Below, one piece after another: positions 36,085 to 45,340 of a stretch of 64,000 nucleotides of DNA (positions are counted from its first letter, which is position 1; each line of letters opens with the position of its first letter). Source of the DNA: Siccirubricoccus phaeus (GTDB lineage: Bacteria > Pseudomonadota > Alphaproteobacteria > Acetobacterales > Acetobacteraceae). The notes beneath the pieces were generated by a model. It was not told the origin of the DNA. It saw nothing but the letters and a program-made list of their open reading frames with translations, and did no database searches. The translations under genes and the position numbers were made by a program. The DNA is taken from contig NZ_SRXO01000018.1 in assembly GCF_008360935.1 (NCBI RefSeq), positions 1 to 64,000 of the forward strand, in the 5' to 3' direction.

Positions 36085-36504
36085 ATGGCCTCGCTCAAGG
36101 GCTCCAAGACCGAAGACAACCTGAAGGCCGCGTTCGCGGGCGAATCCCAGGCCAATCGCCGCTACCTCTATTTCGCGCAGAAGGCGGATGTCGAAGGCTA
36201 TAACGACGTCGCCGCGGTGTTCCGCTCGACCGCCGAGGGCGAGACGGGCCATGCGCATGGCCATCTCGAATTCCTAGAAGAGTGCGGCGACCCGGCGACC
36301 GGCCTCGCCATCGGCAAGACCACCGACAATCTGAAGGCGGCGGTGGCGGGCGAGACCCACGAATACACCGACATGTATCCCGGCATGGCGCGCAGCGCGC
36401 GCGAAGAGGGCTTCGACGAGATCGCCGACTGGTTCGAGACGCTGGCCAAGGCCGAGCGCAGCCATGCCGGCCGCTTCCAGCGCGCGCTGGACGAGCTGCG
36501 GTAG
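36085..36504 (+). CDS. Rubrerythrin (diiron domain only)
   Basis: The 139-residue four-helix diiron protein has paired ExxH-type motifs: [50 protein letters not shown] and [12 protein letters not shown]. The rubredoxin domain of classical rubrerythrins is missing. It reduces hydrogen peroxide, taking electrons from a partner that may be the following Fe-S protein. An AGGAGGA site 5 nt before ATG 36085 decides the start. Confidence 0.92.
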   Translation: MASLKGSKTEDNLKAAFAGESQANRRYLYFAQKADVEGYNDVAAVFRSTAEGETGHAHGHLEFLEECGDPATGLAIGKTTDNLKAAVAGETHEYTDMYPGMARSAREEGFDEIADWFETLAKAERSHAGRFQRALDELR

Positions 36505-36692
36505 CGCCCCGGCCGCTCCCGCCCGCATAGCTCATGGGTGCCAATGGGTTGGACGTATGGCGTCCAACCAGCCCTTGGCGGGTGGGAGCTTGAGGAGGGC
36601 CGCGATGCGAGGTGCGCCTTGCGGCGATAGTGCGAGGCGCGCCTTGCGGCGGGACGCCCTCCCTCAACACCGGCGCCAATAAGGAAGGAAAA
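36505..36692 (+). other. Spacer with hairpin and 21-bp direct repeat
   Basis: GGTTGGACG-TATGG-CGTCCAACC forms a stem-loop near 36546-36569. TGCGAGGTGCGCCTTGCGGCG is repeated with one mismatch at 36606 and 36631. The hairpin may attenuate read-through from rubrerythrin into the next gene. Confidence 0.6.
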
Positions 36693-38036
36693 ATGCGCGA
36701 AGGCAGCCTGGAAGCCCCCACTCGCCACCCGCTTGCCTGGCAGGACCCGGATTTCTACGACGAGGCCAAGCTCGATGCCGAGATGCGCCGCGTCTTCGAC
36801 ATCTGCCATGGCTGCCGTCGCTGCTTCAACCTCTGCGACAGCTTTCCGCGGCTGTTCGACCTGGTGGACGCCGCGCCGTCCGAGGAGCTCGACACCGTCA
36901 GGAGCGAGGATTTCAAGCAGGTCGTCGATGCCTGCACGCTCTGCGACATGTGCTTCATGACGAAGTGCCCCTATGTCCCGCCGCATAATTTCAACCTGGA
37001 TTTCCCGCACCTGATGCTGCGCTACCGCGCGGTGGAGGCGAAGAAGCGGGGCATCCCGCTGGTGGACCGGGAGCTGGCGAAGACCGACCGCAACGGGAAG
37101 CTCGCTTCCCTGGCGCCGGCGGTGGCGAATTGGGTCAGCGACACGGGCAACAACCTGATCCGCCCGCTGCTGGAGAAGCACGCCGATCTGCATCGCGACG
37201 CCGCGCTGCCGAAATACGCCGGCACCAGCTTCGCCCTACACGCCCATGCCAACCGCCCGGCGGTGAATGAACGGGCCCCCGCCTTCGGCCGCCGCGCCGT
37301 GCTCTACGCCACCTGCTTCGCCAACTACAACGACCCGGAGATCGGCAAGGCCGCCCGCGCCGTGCTGGCGCAAAACGGCGTGGCGACGGAGGTGGTGCAT
37401 CCGCGCTGCTGCGGCATGCCGCTGCTGGAACAGGGCGACCTCGCCGGCGTCGCGCGGGCGGCGGCGGAGGTGGCGGCGGCGCTCGATGCCTGGATCGCGC
37501 AGGGCTACGACATCATCGCCCTGGTCCCCTCCTGCGCGCTGATGCTGAAATTCGAGTGGCCGCTGATCCTGCCGAAGGACCCGGCGGTGGAGCGGCTGGC
37601 GAAATCCACCTTCGACCTCAGCGAATACCTGGTGGACATCGCGCGGAAGGAAGGGCTGGCGCCCGGCCTGGCGCCGATGGAGCAGCCGGTGACCATCCAC
37701 ATCGCCTGCCATTCCCGGGCGCAGAACATGGGCCAGAAGGGCGCGGAGCTGCTGCGGCTGATCCCCCGCGCGCAGGTGACGGTGGTGGAGCGCTGCTCCG
37801 GCCATGGCGGCGCCTGGGGCTTCAAGAAGGAACATTTCGAGGTGGCGCTGAAGGTCGGCCGGCCCGTCGCCCGCCAGGCGGCGAAGCAGGCGGGCGGCTA
37901 CGTCACCAGCGAATGCCCGCTGGCCGGGGTGCATATCGGCCAGGGCATGGAGAAGCTGGGCGGCGAGGCGCCGAAGCCAGCCCTGGTCGCCCACCCCGTG
38001 CAATTGCTCGCCCGCGCCTATGGCCTGATGGAGTGA
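36693..38036 (+). CDS. CCG-domain Fe-S oxidoreductase (GlpC/HdrD-like)
   Basis: The 447-residue protein has two 4Fe-4S motifs near the N terminus ([12 protein letters not shown] and [14 protein letters not shown]). Two cysteine-rich CCG-type domains contain [13 protein letters not shown] and [16 protein letters not shown]. Such proteins pass electrons in GlpC and heterodisulphide reductases. Located between rubrerythrin and DUF3501, it probably supplies electrons for peroxide reduction; that trio is a recurring operon. AAGGAAGGA precedes ATG 36693. Confidence 0.88.
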   Translation: MREGSLEAPTRHPLAWQDPDFYDEAKLDAEMRRVFDICHGCRRCFNLCDSFPRLFDLVDAAPSEELDTVRSEDFKQVVDACTLCDMCFMTKCPYVPPHNFNLDFPHLMLRYRAVEAKKRGIPLVDRELAKTDRNGKLASLAPAVANWVSDTGNNLIRPLLEKHADLHRDAALPKYAGTSFALHAHANRPAVNERAPAFGRRAVLYATCFANYNDPEIGKAARAVLAQNGVATEVVHPRCCGMPLLEQGDLAGVARAAAEVAAALDAWIAQGYDIIALVPSCALMLKFEWPLILPKDPAVERLAKSTFDLSEYLVDIARKEGLAPGLAPMEQPVTIHIACHSRAQNMGQKGAELLRLIPRAQVTVVERCSGHGGAWGFKKEHFEVALKVGRPVARQAAKQAGGYVTSECPLAGVHIGQGMEKLGGEAPKPALVAHPVQLLARAYGLME

Positions 38037-38046
38037 GGAGGGAGCC

Positions 38047-38637
38047 ATGCCTGGCCGCCACGCCCTGACCGAAGCGGATATCCTGCCCCGCGCCGACTAC
38101 GCCCCGATCCGTACCGCGCGGCGGCGGGAGATCGCGGCGCTGAAGCGGAACCGCCGTGTCGAGGTCGGCCCCTTCGTCACCTTCTACTTCGAATCCTTCG
38201 AGACCATGCGCCACCAGGTGCAGGAGATGTGCTGGATCGAGGATGGCGGCCCGGCGCAGATCCCGGACGAGCTGGCCGCCTACAACCCGCTCATCCCCCA
38301 GGGGCAGGAGCTGGTGGCGACCTTCATGATCGAGATCGACGAACCCGATCGCCGCAAGCGCCTGCTGCTCCGGCTGGGCGGCATCGAGGAGACCGCCTTC
38401 CTGAAGGTGTTCGGCGAGACCATCCAGGGGGTGCCGGAGACCGACCAGGACCGCACCACGGCGGAGGGCAAGGCGAGCAGCGTGCAGTTCGTGCATTTCC
38501 CCTTCACCGCGGAGCAGATCGCCCGCTTCTGCACGCCGGGGGCGGAGGTGGTGCTGGGCCTCAGCCACGCCAGCTACAGCCATATGGCCGTGCTGCCCGA
38601 GGCCGTCCGCGCCGAGCTCAGCCGGGACTTCGATTAG
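38047..38637 (+). CDS. DUF3501 family protein
   Basis: The 196-residue protein contains EVGPFVTFYFESFETMRHQ and QEMCWIEDGGPAQIPDELAAYNPLIP, matching DUF3501. Its biochemical role is unknown. It begins 10 bp after the Fe-S protein and closes the rubrerythrin operon. The TAG stop is followed within 3 nt by a perfect 14-bp hairpin, a likely terminator. Confidence 0.82.
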   Translation: MPGRHALTEADILPRADYAPIRTARRREIAALKRNRRVEVGPFVTFYFESFETMRHQVQEMCWIEDGGPAQIPDELAAYNPLIPQGQELVATFMIEIDEPDRRKRLLLRLGGIEETAFLKVFGETIQGVPETDQDRTTAEGKASSVQFVHFPFTAEQIARFCTPGAEVVLGLSHASYSHMAVLPEAVRAELSRDFD

Positions 38638-38639
38638 AT

Positions 38640-38731
38640 CCCCATGAAGCCGCTACGCGGCTTCATGGGGGGCCCCGGGGTCGCTGGGGGAGCGGCGCCT
38701 CTCACAGCCTGCCGCGGCAAAGCCGCGGCAG
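38640..38731 (+). repeat. Post-stop hairpin mosaic, copy R1
   Basis: Hairpin 1 is CCCCATGAAGCCGC-TAC-GCGGCTTCATGGGG (38640-38670). Linker GGCCCCGGGGTCGCTGGGGG follows. Hairpin 2 is CTGCCGCGGC-AAA-GCCGCGGCAG (38709-38731). It probably terminates the rubrerythrin operon. Confidence 0.75.
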
Positions 38732-38843
38732 GGCAACGGGTGGCGTGGGTTCCGGCGCGGCGCTCCGCCCCTGCGCCTCGCCTCCGTCGCATATCCCCCG
38801 GCGCCACCGGAGAGGCGCCGTCGCGTTCGGGCGCGCCTGGCGC

Positions 38844-38992
38844 GCTCGACGTCGCGCCGAAGCCACGCCTCCGGCGCGACGTCGAGCACACCTAAAGCCA
38901 AGGCCAGGGGATCGCTTCCGGGTCAGGGATGCCGCGCAGCGGCACCGCGCGGCAGCGCGGCCTGTCCTTGACGCGGAAACGACCCCATGGCC
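38844..38992. repeat. Nested long inverted repeats ending in CCATGGCC
   Basis: GCTCGACGTCGCGCC pairs perfectly with GGCGCGACGTCGAGC (14-nt loop). The larger dyad has 28-nt arms, beginning GGCCAGGGGATCGCTTCCGG and ending CGACCCCATGGCC. The right arm begins TCCTTGACGCG, similar to TCCTTGACACGCG at 55214. Confidence 0.75.
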
Positions 38993-39086
38993 GCCCCCCC
39001 CGGCCGCCTGCCCTCAGCGCCCGTTATAGCGGCCACGACCGGACAGGCCGCGCCGGCCGGCCAACCCGCCCGCCTTTCATCGTCAT

Positions 39087-39099
39087 TTTCGATTGAAAC
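39087..39099. promoter_or_regulatory. TTTCGATTGAAAC dyad upstream of ahpC
   Basis: The 13-mer is an inverted repeat (TTTC-N4-GAAA) in an AT-rich patch 117 bp before the ahpC start. The identical 13-mer occurs upstream of the OmpW gene (45342-45354). The binding factor is unknown. Confidence 0.55.
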
Positions 39100-39215
39100 G
39101 AAAAAAACTATTCATTGGATCATCGAGGCCCCTGGGGGCATATCACGTTGCACCGCAGCAGGGTGGCCCTCGCCCTGCCGGTTCCATGGACACCAGCCCC
39201 AGGGAAGAGACACGC

Positions 39216-39794
39216 ATGCTGACCGTTGGCGACAAGTTTCCGTCCTTCAAGCTCACCGCCGTGAAGGCCGGCCCGGAAGGCCTCGGCGGCCCGGGCAAGT
39301 CCTTCACCGAGATCACCTCCGAGTCCAACCCCGGCAAGTGGAAGATCGTCTTCTTCTGGCCGAAGGACTTCACCTTCATCTGCCCGACTGAAATCGCCGC
39401 CTTCGGCAAGCTGGCCGGCGAGTTCGCCGACCGTGACGCGGTGGTCTACGGCGTCTCCACGGACAGCGAGTTCGTCCACCTGAACTGGCGCGTCTACAAC
39501 GAGGACATCAAGAACCTCGAGATCCCGATGCTCGCCGACACCAAGAAGGAACTGTCGGAGGCCCTCGGCATCCTGGCGAAGGATGAGGGCGTGGCGCTCC
39601 GCGCGACCTTCATCGTCGATCCGGACGGCACCATCCAGTGGGCCTCGGTCAACGGCCTCAATGTCGGCCGCAACCCGCAGGAAGTGATCCGCGTGCTGGA
39701 CGCGCTGCAGACCGACGAGCTCTGCCCCTGCAACTGGGAGAAGGGCAAGGACGCCCTGAACCCGCAGAAGCTCTTCGAAGCCGCGGCGGCTTAA
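39216..39794 (+). CDS. ahpC: Alkyl hydroperoxide reductase AhpC (three-cysteine, mycobacterial type)
   Basis: The 192-residue peroxiredoxin has the peroxidatic C56 in KDFTFICPTEI and two C-terminal cysteines, C170 and C172, in DELCPCNWEKG. That paired arrangement is the one described for Mycobacterium tuberculosis AhpC, which is reduced by AhpD. An ahpD gene follows here, supporting the match. ATG 39216 is preceded by AGGGAAGAGA. Earlier in-frame codons lie in the promoter region. Confidence 0.94.
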   Translation: MLTVGDKFPSFKLTAVKAGPEGLGGPGKSFTEITSESNPGKWKIVFFWPKDFTFICPTEIAAFGKLAGEFADRDAVVYGVSTDSEFVHLNWRVYNEDIKNLEIPMLADTKKELSEALGILAKDEGVALRATFIVDPDGTIQWASVNGLNVGRNPQEVIRVLDALQTDELCPCNWEKGKDALNPQKLFEAAAA

Positions 39795-39984
39795 CTCTGT
39801 CGCCGGCGCAGGCAGCCGCCACACCAACCCTGCTTGCGCCGGCGAAAGGGGGGCAACCAGCCCCCCTTAGACCCCCCGCTCTCCCTCGCCCGTGGCGCGG
39901 GAGAGGGGGTTGGCCGAGCCGAGGTAGCCGCCGCCTCGGTTCCGCCAACCCGCCACAATCAGAATCCCCGGAAGGATCCGCGCC

Positions 39985-40512
39985 ATGTCGCTGGAAGCCC
40001 TGCGCAACCGCCTGCCCGAATATGCCAAGGACCAGAAGCTGAACCTCGGCAGCCTGGCCACCGAGCCGGTGCTCACCGAGCAGCAGCGCGCCGGCACCTT
40101 CGTCGCCAGCGCGCTCGCCTCCCGCAACCCGCATGTGATCCGCTCGCTCATCGACGAGTTCGGCCCGAAGCTCTCGCCCGAGGCGCTGAACGCCGCCAAG
40201 GCCGCCGCCTCCATCATGGGCATGAACAACATCTATTACCGCTTCACCCACCTGGTGCATGGCGACTACGCCCAGATGCCGGCGAAGCTGCGCATGAACG
40301 TCATGGCGAAGCCGGGCGTGGAGAAGGTGGATTTCGAGCTCTGGTCGCTCGCCGTCTCCGCCATCAATGGCTGCGGCATGTGCATGGAGAGCCATGAGAA
40401 GGTTCTGCTGCAGCATGGCGTGAGCAAGGAAGCCGTGCAGGCCGCGGTCCGCATCGCCGCCGTCGTCCACGCCGTCGCCGCCACGCTGGATGGCGAGGAC
40501 GCGCTGGCATAA
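39985..40512 (+). CDS. ahpD: Alkylhydroperoxidase AhpD
   Basis: The 175-residue carboxymuconolactone-decarboxylase-fold protein has the thioredoxin-like C130-G-M-C133 with E118 and H137. These positions equal the catalytic residues reported for the M. tuberculosis protein (E118, C130, C133, H137); its H132 is methionine here. It reduces AhpC. The 190-bp spacer after ahpC contains a GGGGGGC-AACCA-GCCCCCC hairpin that may cap the ahpC message. Confidence 0.93.
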   Translation: MSLEALRNRLPEYAKDQKLNLGSLATEPVLTEQQRAGTFVASALASRNPHVIRSLIDEFGPKLSPEALNAAKAAASIMGMNNIYYRFTHLVHGDYAQMPAKLRMNVMAKPGVEKVDFELWSLAVSAINGCGMCMESHEKVLLQHGVSKEAVQAAVRIAAVVHAVAATLDGEDALA

Positions 40513-40714
40513 TCCCCACGAAGTCGCTTCACGCCTTCGCGGGAGCCCCTCCATCCCCATGACGTTGCTGCGCAACGCCATGGGGGAGGCGCCTGACGAT
40601 CAGCGCCTCGCACGGCCTGCCGCGGCAAAGCCGCGGCAGGACAGCAGGCGGTCCGGTTCGCTCGGGGCGCGGCAGCAACAGGCTTCCTTCCCTCCCCCGC
40701 CCTGCGGGGGAGGG
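40513..40714 (+). repeat. Post-stop hairpin mosaic, copy R2, plus G-rich hairpin
   Basis: After the TAA stop come AATCCCCACGAAGTCGC, a CCCCATGACGTTGC-TGC-GCAACGCCATGGGG hairpin (40555-40585, one mismatch) and CTGCCGCGGC-AAA-GCCGCGGCAG (40617-40639). It ends with CCCTCCCCCGCCCTGCGGGGGAGGG, a sequence type repeated at 58196 and 63226. It separates convergent genes. Confidence 0.75.
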
Positions 40715-41989
40715 TCAGGGTGGGGGTGAGGTTGGGCCTGCCGCCCCCCGCCGCAACACGAACAGCACCCCCGCCACCGGCCGCCCCTTCTCCTGTCGCA
40801 GCACCGCCTCCTGCCGCGCCAGCTCGGTGAATCCCGCCGCCGCCGCCAGCCCGGCCACATGCACCGGGTCGTGCCGGTAGCGCATGCCCTCCCCCAGCGC
40901 GAAGGGCGCGCCCGCCCCCGCCTCCACGGAAAATGCCGCCAGCCCGCCCGGCGCCAGCGCCTGCGCCATGCCCGCCAGCGCCGGCGCCAGATCGCCCAGG
41001 TAGTTCAGCACGTCCACCGCCGCCACCAGCCCATAGGCGCCGGGCCGCGAGGGCAGGAATTCCACCAGATCCGCCGCATGCAGCGCAGCGTAGAGGCCGC
41101 GCTTCCCCGCCTCCGCCAGCATGCGGGGGGAGAGGTCCAGCCCCTCCAGCCGCGCCGCGAAGGGCGCCAGCGCCGTGCCGGAAAGCCCCGTCCCGCAGCC
41201 CAGATCCAGCACCACCACGCCCCGGGGCGCCGCCACCGCCTCCACCAGCGCCGCCAGCGCCTCAGGGGTCCGGTAGGCCAGCCGCTCCGTCAGCTCCGCC
41301 TCGAAGCGCGGAGCGAATTGATCGAACAGGTCGCGCACATATTCGGCCGGCGCGCGGTCCGGCGCCGCCCCCTCCCCCAGCGCCGCCAGCAGGAAGCGTG
41401 CCTGCCCGGCCAGCGCCGCATCCCCGCCAGCCCGGGCCAGCGCCGCCCGGGCCGCCGCCAGCGCCGCCGCCGCCTCGCCCAGCTCCCGCCTTGCATGTGC
41501 CAGGGCCAGCCAGGGCGCCGCCCCGCCCGGATCCAGCCGCACCGCCTGCTCCAGCGGCGCCGCCGCCGCCCTGGCATCCCCCAGCGCGCACAGCGCCTGG
41601 CCGAGGTTGCGCAGGCTCACCGCATCCTCCGGCCGCCGCGCCAGCGCCGCCCGCAGATGCGCGACCGCCTCCGCCAGCCGCCCCGCCTCGGCCAGCGCCG
41701 CGCCGTGATTGGCCAGGAAGACCGGCGCCTCCGGCGACCGCGCCAGCGCCCGTTCGGTATGCCGCAGCGCCTGCTCCGGCGCGCCCCGCTGCCGCGCCAG
41801 CACGCCCATCAGGTTATGCGCATTGGGCTCCCCGGGATCGAGCGCCAGCACCTGGCGGTACAACGCCTCGGCCGCCGCCAGCTCGCCCCGCCCGTGCCGG
41901 GCGGCGCCCTCCCGCAACAGCTCACCCGCCTTCCGTGCCGCCATGCCGGCCACTCTGGCCGCCATATTCAGGCCAAGCAACCGCTGCAT
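40715..41989 (-). CDS. TPR protein fused to SAM-dependent methyltransferase
   Basis: The roughly 424-residue protein has four or more tetratricopeptide repeats in the first half (for example GELAAAEALYRQVLALDPGE and RRPEDAVSLRNLGQALCALG). The second half is a class I methyltransferase with VLDLGCGTGLSGTALAPFA. The frame reaches further upstream. ATG 41989 (MQRLLGLN) is one option; 41965, 41944 and 42010 are others, and none has a clear ribosome site. Targets are unknown. Similar fusions are common in Rhodospirillales. Confidence 0.78.
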   Translation of the reverse strand: MQRLLGLNMAARVAGMAARKAGELLREGAARHGRGELAAAEALYRQVLALDPGEPNAHNLMGVLARQRGAPEQALRHTERALARSPEAPVFLANHGAALAEAGRLAEAVAHLRAALARRPEDAVSLRNLGQALCALGDARAAAAPLEQAVRLDPGGAAPWLALAHARRELGEAAAALAAARAALARAGGDAALAGQARFLLAALGEGAAPDRAPAEYVRDLFDQFAPRFEAELTERLAYRTPEALAALVEAVAAPRGVVVLDLGCGTGLSGTALAPFAARLEGLDLSPRMLAEAGKRGLYAALHAADLVEFLPSRPGAYGLVAAVDVLNYLGDLAPALAGMAQALAPGGLAAFSVEAGAGAPFALGEGMRYRHDPVHVAGLAAAAGFTELARQEAVLRQEKGRPVAGVLFVLRRGAAGPTSPPP

Positions 41990-42088
41990 CCTGTTCACTG
42001 AACATAACATCACATTTTCGTGCTTGCGCCCTCGCAGCGAACCCCATACTCCGGGTTTCACTCCCCTCCCCCAGGTTGCCGCCCCCGT

Positions 42089-42391
42089 ATGCCCAGCCCG
42101 CCCAAGCCCCGCGAGACCGGCCCCAGCGGCATGCCGCCCGAAGGCGGCGTGTCGGATGCCGTCTCCGCCCCGGGCAGGGCCGGCAGCGCCGGGCGCCCCG
42201 GCACCGCCGGCCCCCTTCTGCCGCCGGAGACCGCCGCCAGCATCGCCCCGCCGCAGGAGGACGCCGCTTTCGACCGCTGGCTGGGGCAGCAACTGCGCAG
42301 CCTGCATGCCCATGTGCTGGCGGAGCCGCCGCCTTCCGCCATGCTGCGCCTGCTGCAACCGGGCCACAGCCAGCCCGGGCCGAAGGGCTGA
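42089..42391 (+). CDS. nepR: NepR-like anti-sigma factor
   Basis: This ORF of 100 residues is disordered and proline-rich at first. It ends with FDRWLGQQLRSLHAHVLAEP and PPSAMLRLLQ, which matches the two-helix NepR pattern (I-G-x-x-L-R ... V-x-E-P-x-P-x-x-x-L-x-L-L). NepR sequesters EcfG until phosphorylated PhyR takes it away. It converges on the ecfG gene with 21 bp between stops; in many alphaproteobacteria nepR instead lies on the same strand just before ecfG. Start chosen at ATG 42089; codon use here is less constrained, so the start is uncertain. Confidence 0.68.
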   Translation: MPSPPKPRETGPSGMPPEGGVSDAVSAPGRAGSAGRPGTAGPLLPPETAASIAPPQEDAAFDRWLGQQLRSLHAHVLAEPPPSAMLRLLQPGHSQPGPKG

Positions 42392-42412
42392 ACCACAAGC
42401 GAGGGGGCGCCG

Positions 42413-42940
42413 CTACCGCACATTGCCCCCGGGCGTTCCCGGATCCTGCCCCAGCGCCCGCCGCAACTGGTCCCGCGCGCGGGAGAGGCGGGAGCGCAGC
42501 GTGCCCGGCGGCACGCCGAGCACCCGCGCCGCATCGGCATAATCCAGCCCCTCCACCACCACCACCCACAGCGCTTCCCGGTGCAATGGCGAGAGCAGGT
42601 TGAAGGCCGCCGCCACATCCCGCATCGCCTGGCGCTCCTCCTGCCCGCCGGAGACCGGCGCATCCGGCAGCGTTTCCGGATGCACCATCGGGCTGCGCGC
42701 CGCCCGGCGCAGCGCCGCCGCGCGCGCATGCCGCAGGATGGTGAAAAGCCATGCCCGCAAATTCGTCCCGCGCTGGAATTGCGTGCGCGCCGCGATGGCC
42801 CTGACCAGCGTTTCCTGCACCAGGTCATCCGCCAGGTCCGGCTGCCGCACCAGCACACGCGCGAAGCGACGAAGCCTTGGAATCTCCGCCGCGACTGCCG
42901 CAGCAAAGGCTTCCGCTTCGGGCGCCTCGTGCTCCACCAT
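42413..42940 (-). CDS. ecfG: EcfG-type general stress sigma factor
   Basis: The 175-residue ECF sigma factor has region 2 (DDLVQETLVRAIAARTQFQR, then GTNLRAWLFTILRH) and region 4 (LSPLHREALWVVVVEGLDYA, VLGVPPGTLRSRLSRARDQL). The G-T-N-L-R-A-W-L-F-T-I-L-R block is characteristic of the EcfG group. ATG 42940 (MVEHEAPEAEAF) is preferred; the longer frame is arginine-rich. Adjacency to a NepR-like gene supports the identification. The response regulator PhyR is not in the window. Confidence 0.82.
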   Translation of the reverse strand: MVEHEAPEAEAFAAAVAAEIPRLRRFARVLVRQPDLADDLVQETLVRAIAARTQFQRGTNLRAWLFTILRHARAAALRRAARSPMVHPETLPDAPVSGGQEERQAMRDVAAAFNLLSPLHREALWVVVVEGLDYADAARVLGVPPGTLRSRLSRARDQLRRALGQDPGTPGGNVR

Positions 42941-43285
42941 GCGTCTCGGCAATGCCCCCGGCCGCACGCCCCATCGCGTGCGGCGCGACACTATCCGAAA
43001 GCCGGAGGTTATGCGGCAGTGCGGGAGACACCCTTGCGTGTAACGCCGCCGTTTTCGCTGCACGCTTACGTGGGATCGGCCGCTCTTCGTCGCGCGACGG
43101 GAGAATTGGCACAGCGTAGGGCGCGCAATGCTTTCACGCAGACGTCAGGCACCACTTCATCGTTACTGACGGCACGAAATTCAACTTGCCGATGCCGGCG
43201 GCTTTGCCGCCCGAGCCTGTGTGAGTCCTGGGAAAGGCAGCGCCAAGGGCGGCGCGGCGCCAGGCCATGACCCCGCAAGGAAGGG
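42941..43285. other. 345-bp region upstream of ecfG
   Basis: No ORF is convincing and no GGAAC/CGTT-type EcfG promoter could be found by eye. GC content falls locally around 43130-43190 (TCATCGTTACTGACGGCACGAAATTCAAC). It lies between the ecfG start and the fhs stop, both on the minus strand, so it holds the ecfG promoter and possibly the fhs terminator. Confidence 0.5.
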
Positions 43286-44953
43286 TCAGAACAGCCCCTC
43301 GATGCGGCCTTCGGCATCCAGCCCGATGCCCTCCGCCGCCGGCCGCCGCGGCAGGCCGGGCATGGTCATGATCTCGCCGCACACCGCGACGACGAAGCCG
43401 GCGCCGGCGGAAAGCCGCACCTCCCGCACCGGCAGCACATGGCCCGAAGGCGCGCCGAGCTTCGTCGCATCGGCGCTGAAGCTGTACTGCGTCTTCGCGA
43501 CGCAGACCGGCACCTCGCGAAAGCCCTGCGCCTCGAAGCGCTGCAGCCGCGCCGCGACGGCAGGCGGCATCTGCACCTCCGCCGCGTGGTAGATCTCCCG
43601 CGCGATCACATCCAGTTTCTCGATCAGCGGCAGGCGGATGTCATAGAGCGGGTGGAACCGCGCCTCGCCCGCTGCCAGCCGCCGCTGCACCGCGCGCGCC
43701 AGCTCCGCCGCGCCCGCCGCGCCATCCGCCCAATGGGTGCAGAGCACCGCCTCCGCGCCCAGCGCCGCCATCGCCGCCTGCACCGTCGCGATCTCCGCGG
43801 GCGTGTCGGTTGTAAAAGCGTTCAGCGCCACAACCACGGGCAGGCCGAATTTCCCCATATTCTCGACATGCCGCGCCAGGTTCACCATGCCGGCCTTCAG
43901 CGCCGGCACATCCTCCCGCCCGAGATCGGCCTTCGCCACGCCGCCATGCATCTTCAGCGCCCGGATGGTCGCGACGATGACGCAGGCATCCGGCGCCAGC
44001 CCCGCGCTGCGGCATTTGATGTCGAGGAATTTCTCGGCGCCGAGATCGGCGCCGAACCCCGCCTCCGTCACCACCACATCGGCGAGGGAAAGGCCGAGCC
44101 GCGTCGCGACCACGCTGTTGCAGCCATGCGCGATATTCGCGAAGGGCCCGCCATGCACCAGGGCGGGCGAGCCCTCCAGGGTCTGCACCAGATTCGGTGC
44201 CAGCGCATCGCGCAGCAGCGCCGCCATGGCGCCATCCGCCTTGATGTCGGCGGCGGTGACGCTGCGCCCGTCCCGCGTCGTCGCCAGGATCATCCGCCCC
44301 AGCCGCGCCTGCAGGTCCGGCAGATCCTTCGCGAGGCAGAACACCGCCATCACCTCGGAGGCGACGGTGATGTCGAACCCATCCTCCCGCGGCACGCCCT
44401 GGGCGGCGCCGCCGAGGCCGAGCACCATGTTCCGCAAATTGCGGTCGTTCATGTCCATCGCCCGCCGCCAGGTCACGCGGCGCGGATCGATGCCCAGCTC
44501 ATTCCCCCAATAGAGGTGGTTGTCGAGCATCGCCGCGGCGAGGTTGTTGGCGCTGGTGATGGCGTGGAAATCGCCGGTGAAGTGGAGGTTGATGTCCTCC
44601 ATCGGCGCCACCTGCGCCCTTCCGCCGCCCGTCGCCCCGCCCTTCACCCCGAAGCAGGGGCCGAGCGAAGGCTCGCGCAGGCAGATCATCGTCTGCGTGC
44701 CCAGCGCGTTCAGCGCATCGCCGAGGCCGATGGTGGTGGTGGTCTTGCCCTCCCCCGCCGGCGTCGGGCTGATGCCGGTCACCAGCACCAGCTTGCCGCG
44801 CTTGCCGCCGCCACGGACGGCGAAGTCGAGATCGACCTTCGCCTTGGTCTTGCCATAGGGGATCAGCGCGTCCTCGGGGATGCCGGCGCGGGCGGCGATC
44901 TCGCCGATCGGCAGCAGGGTCGCGGCGCGCGCGATCTCAAGGTCGGTGGCCAT
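43286..44953 (-). CDS. fhs: Formate-tetrahydrofolate ligase
   Basis: The 555-residue enzyme makes 10-formyl-THF from formate and ATP, feeding purN and serine/C1 metabolism. It has the P-loop [48 protein letters not shown] and the C-terminal [20 protein letters not shown] 44953 follows GGGAGG. The open frame continues upstream as a shadow of the next gene. Confidence 0.96.
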   Translation of the reverse strand: MATDLEIARAATLLPIGEIAARAGIPEDALIPYGKTKAKVDLDFAVRGGGKRGKLVLVTGISPTPAGEGKTTTTIGLGDALNALGTQTMICLREPSLGPCFGVKGGATGGGRAQVAPMEDINLHFTGDFHAITSANNLAAAMLDNHLYWGNELGIDPRRVTWRRAMDMNDRNLRNMVLGLGGAAQGVPREDGFDITVASEVMAVFCLAKDLPDLQARLGRMILATTRDGRSVTAADIKADGAMAALLRDALAPNLVQTLEGSPALVHGGPFANIAHGCNSVVATRLGLSLADVVVTEAGFGADLGAEKFLDIKCRSAGLAPDACVIVATIRALKMHGGVAKADLGREDVPALKAGMVNLARHVENMGKFGLPVVVALNAFTTDTPAEIATVQAAMAALGAEAVLCTHWADGAAGAAELARAVQRRLAAGEARFHPLYDIRLPLIEKLDVIAREIYHAAEVQMPPAVAARLQRFEAQGFREVPVCVAKTQYSFSADATKLGAPSGHVLPVREVRLSAGAGFVVAVCGEIMTMPGLPRRPAAEGIGLDAEGRIEGLF

Positions 44954-45055
44954 CGGACTCGGTGCCTCCCGGGCGAAAGCTTCGCGCTTATCGCCCCCGG
45001 CGCGGCCAGGCAAGCCAGGCTCGCTTCCCCGACTCGCACCTCCCATATGCAGGGA

Positions 45056-45262
45056 ATGGCGAGCCCCTGCATCGATGTCTGCCGCTATGACGAAACCACC
45101 GGCTGGTGCCAGGGCTGCGGCATGACCCGCAAGGACAAGAAGCACTGGAAGAAGGAGAAGGAGCGCCGCCCGGCGATCCGCGCCGCGCTGCCGGAGCGGC
45201 TGGCGGCGCTGCAAGCCGCCGGCCTGCCGACCGGCGAGGCGGCGGCGAAGAAGAAGAAGTAG
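45056..45262 (+). CDS. DUF1289 small cysteine-rich protein
   Basis: The 68-residue protein begins [20 protein letters not shown] and continues [11 protein letters not shown], the four-cysteine pattern of DUF1289, probably a small metal-binding module. The C terminus is lysine-rich. An in-frame ATG three codons earlier (45047) is equally possible. It diverges from fhs with about 100 bp between. Confidence 0.8.
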   Translation: MASPCIDVCRYDETTGWCQGCGMTRKDKKHWKKEKERRPAIRAALPERLAALQAAGLPTGEAAAKKKK

Positions 45263-45340
45263 CTCGCCGCCTCGCCGGGCGGCACGCGCCCTCGCGGCGG
45301 AGTGGCGGCCGGAATACATCAGCGCCGCGCTCGGGAATTG

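Larger units (their letters stand above)
38638..39215. other. 578-bp structured intergenic region upstream of ahpC
   Basis: In order it holds the post-stop hairpin mosaic (to about 38760), a 15-bp-stem inverted repeat (38844-38858 with 38873-38887), and a 28-bp-arm inverted repeat (38902-38929 with 38965-38992). An AT-rich promoter-like stretch (39078-39125) follows. No gene is supported. The cluster of long inverted repeats would form strong RNA or cruciform structures. Confidence 0.7.

Noticed and set aside
43064-43285. TGGCAC at about 43105 as a sigma-54 promoter
   Set aside because: No TTGC element at the required spacing follows.
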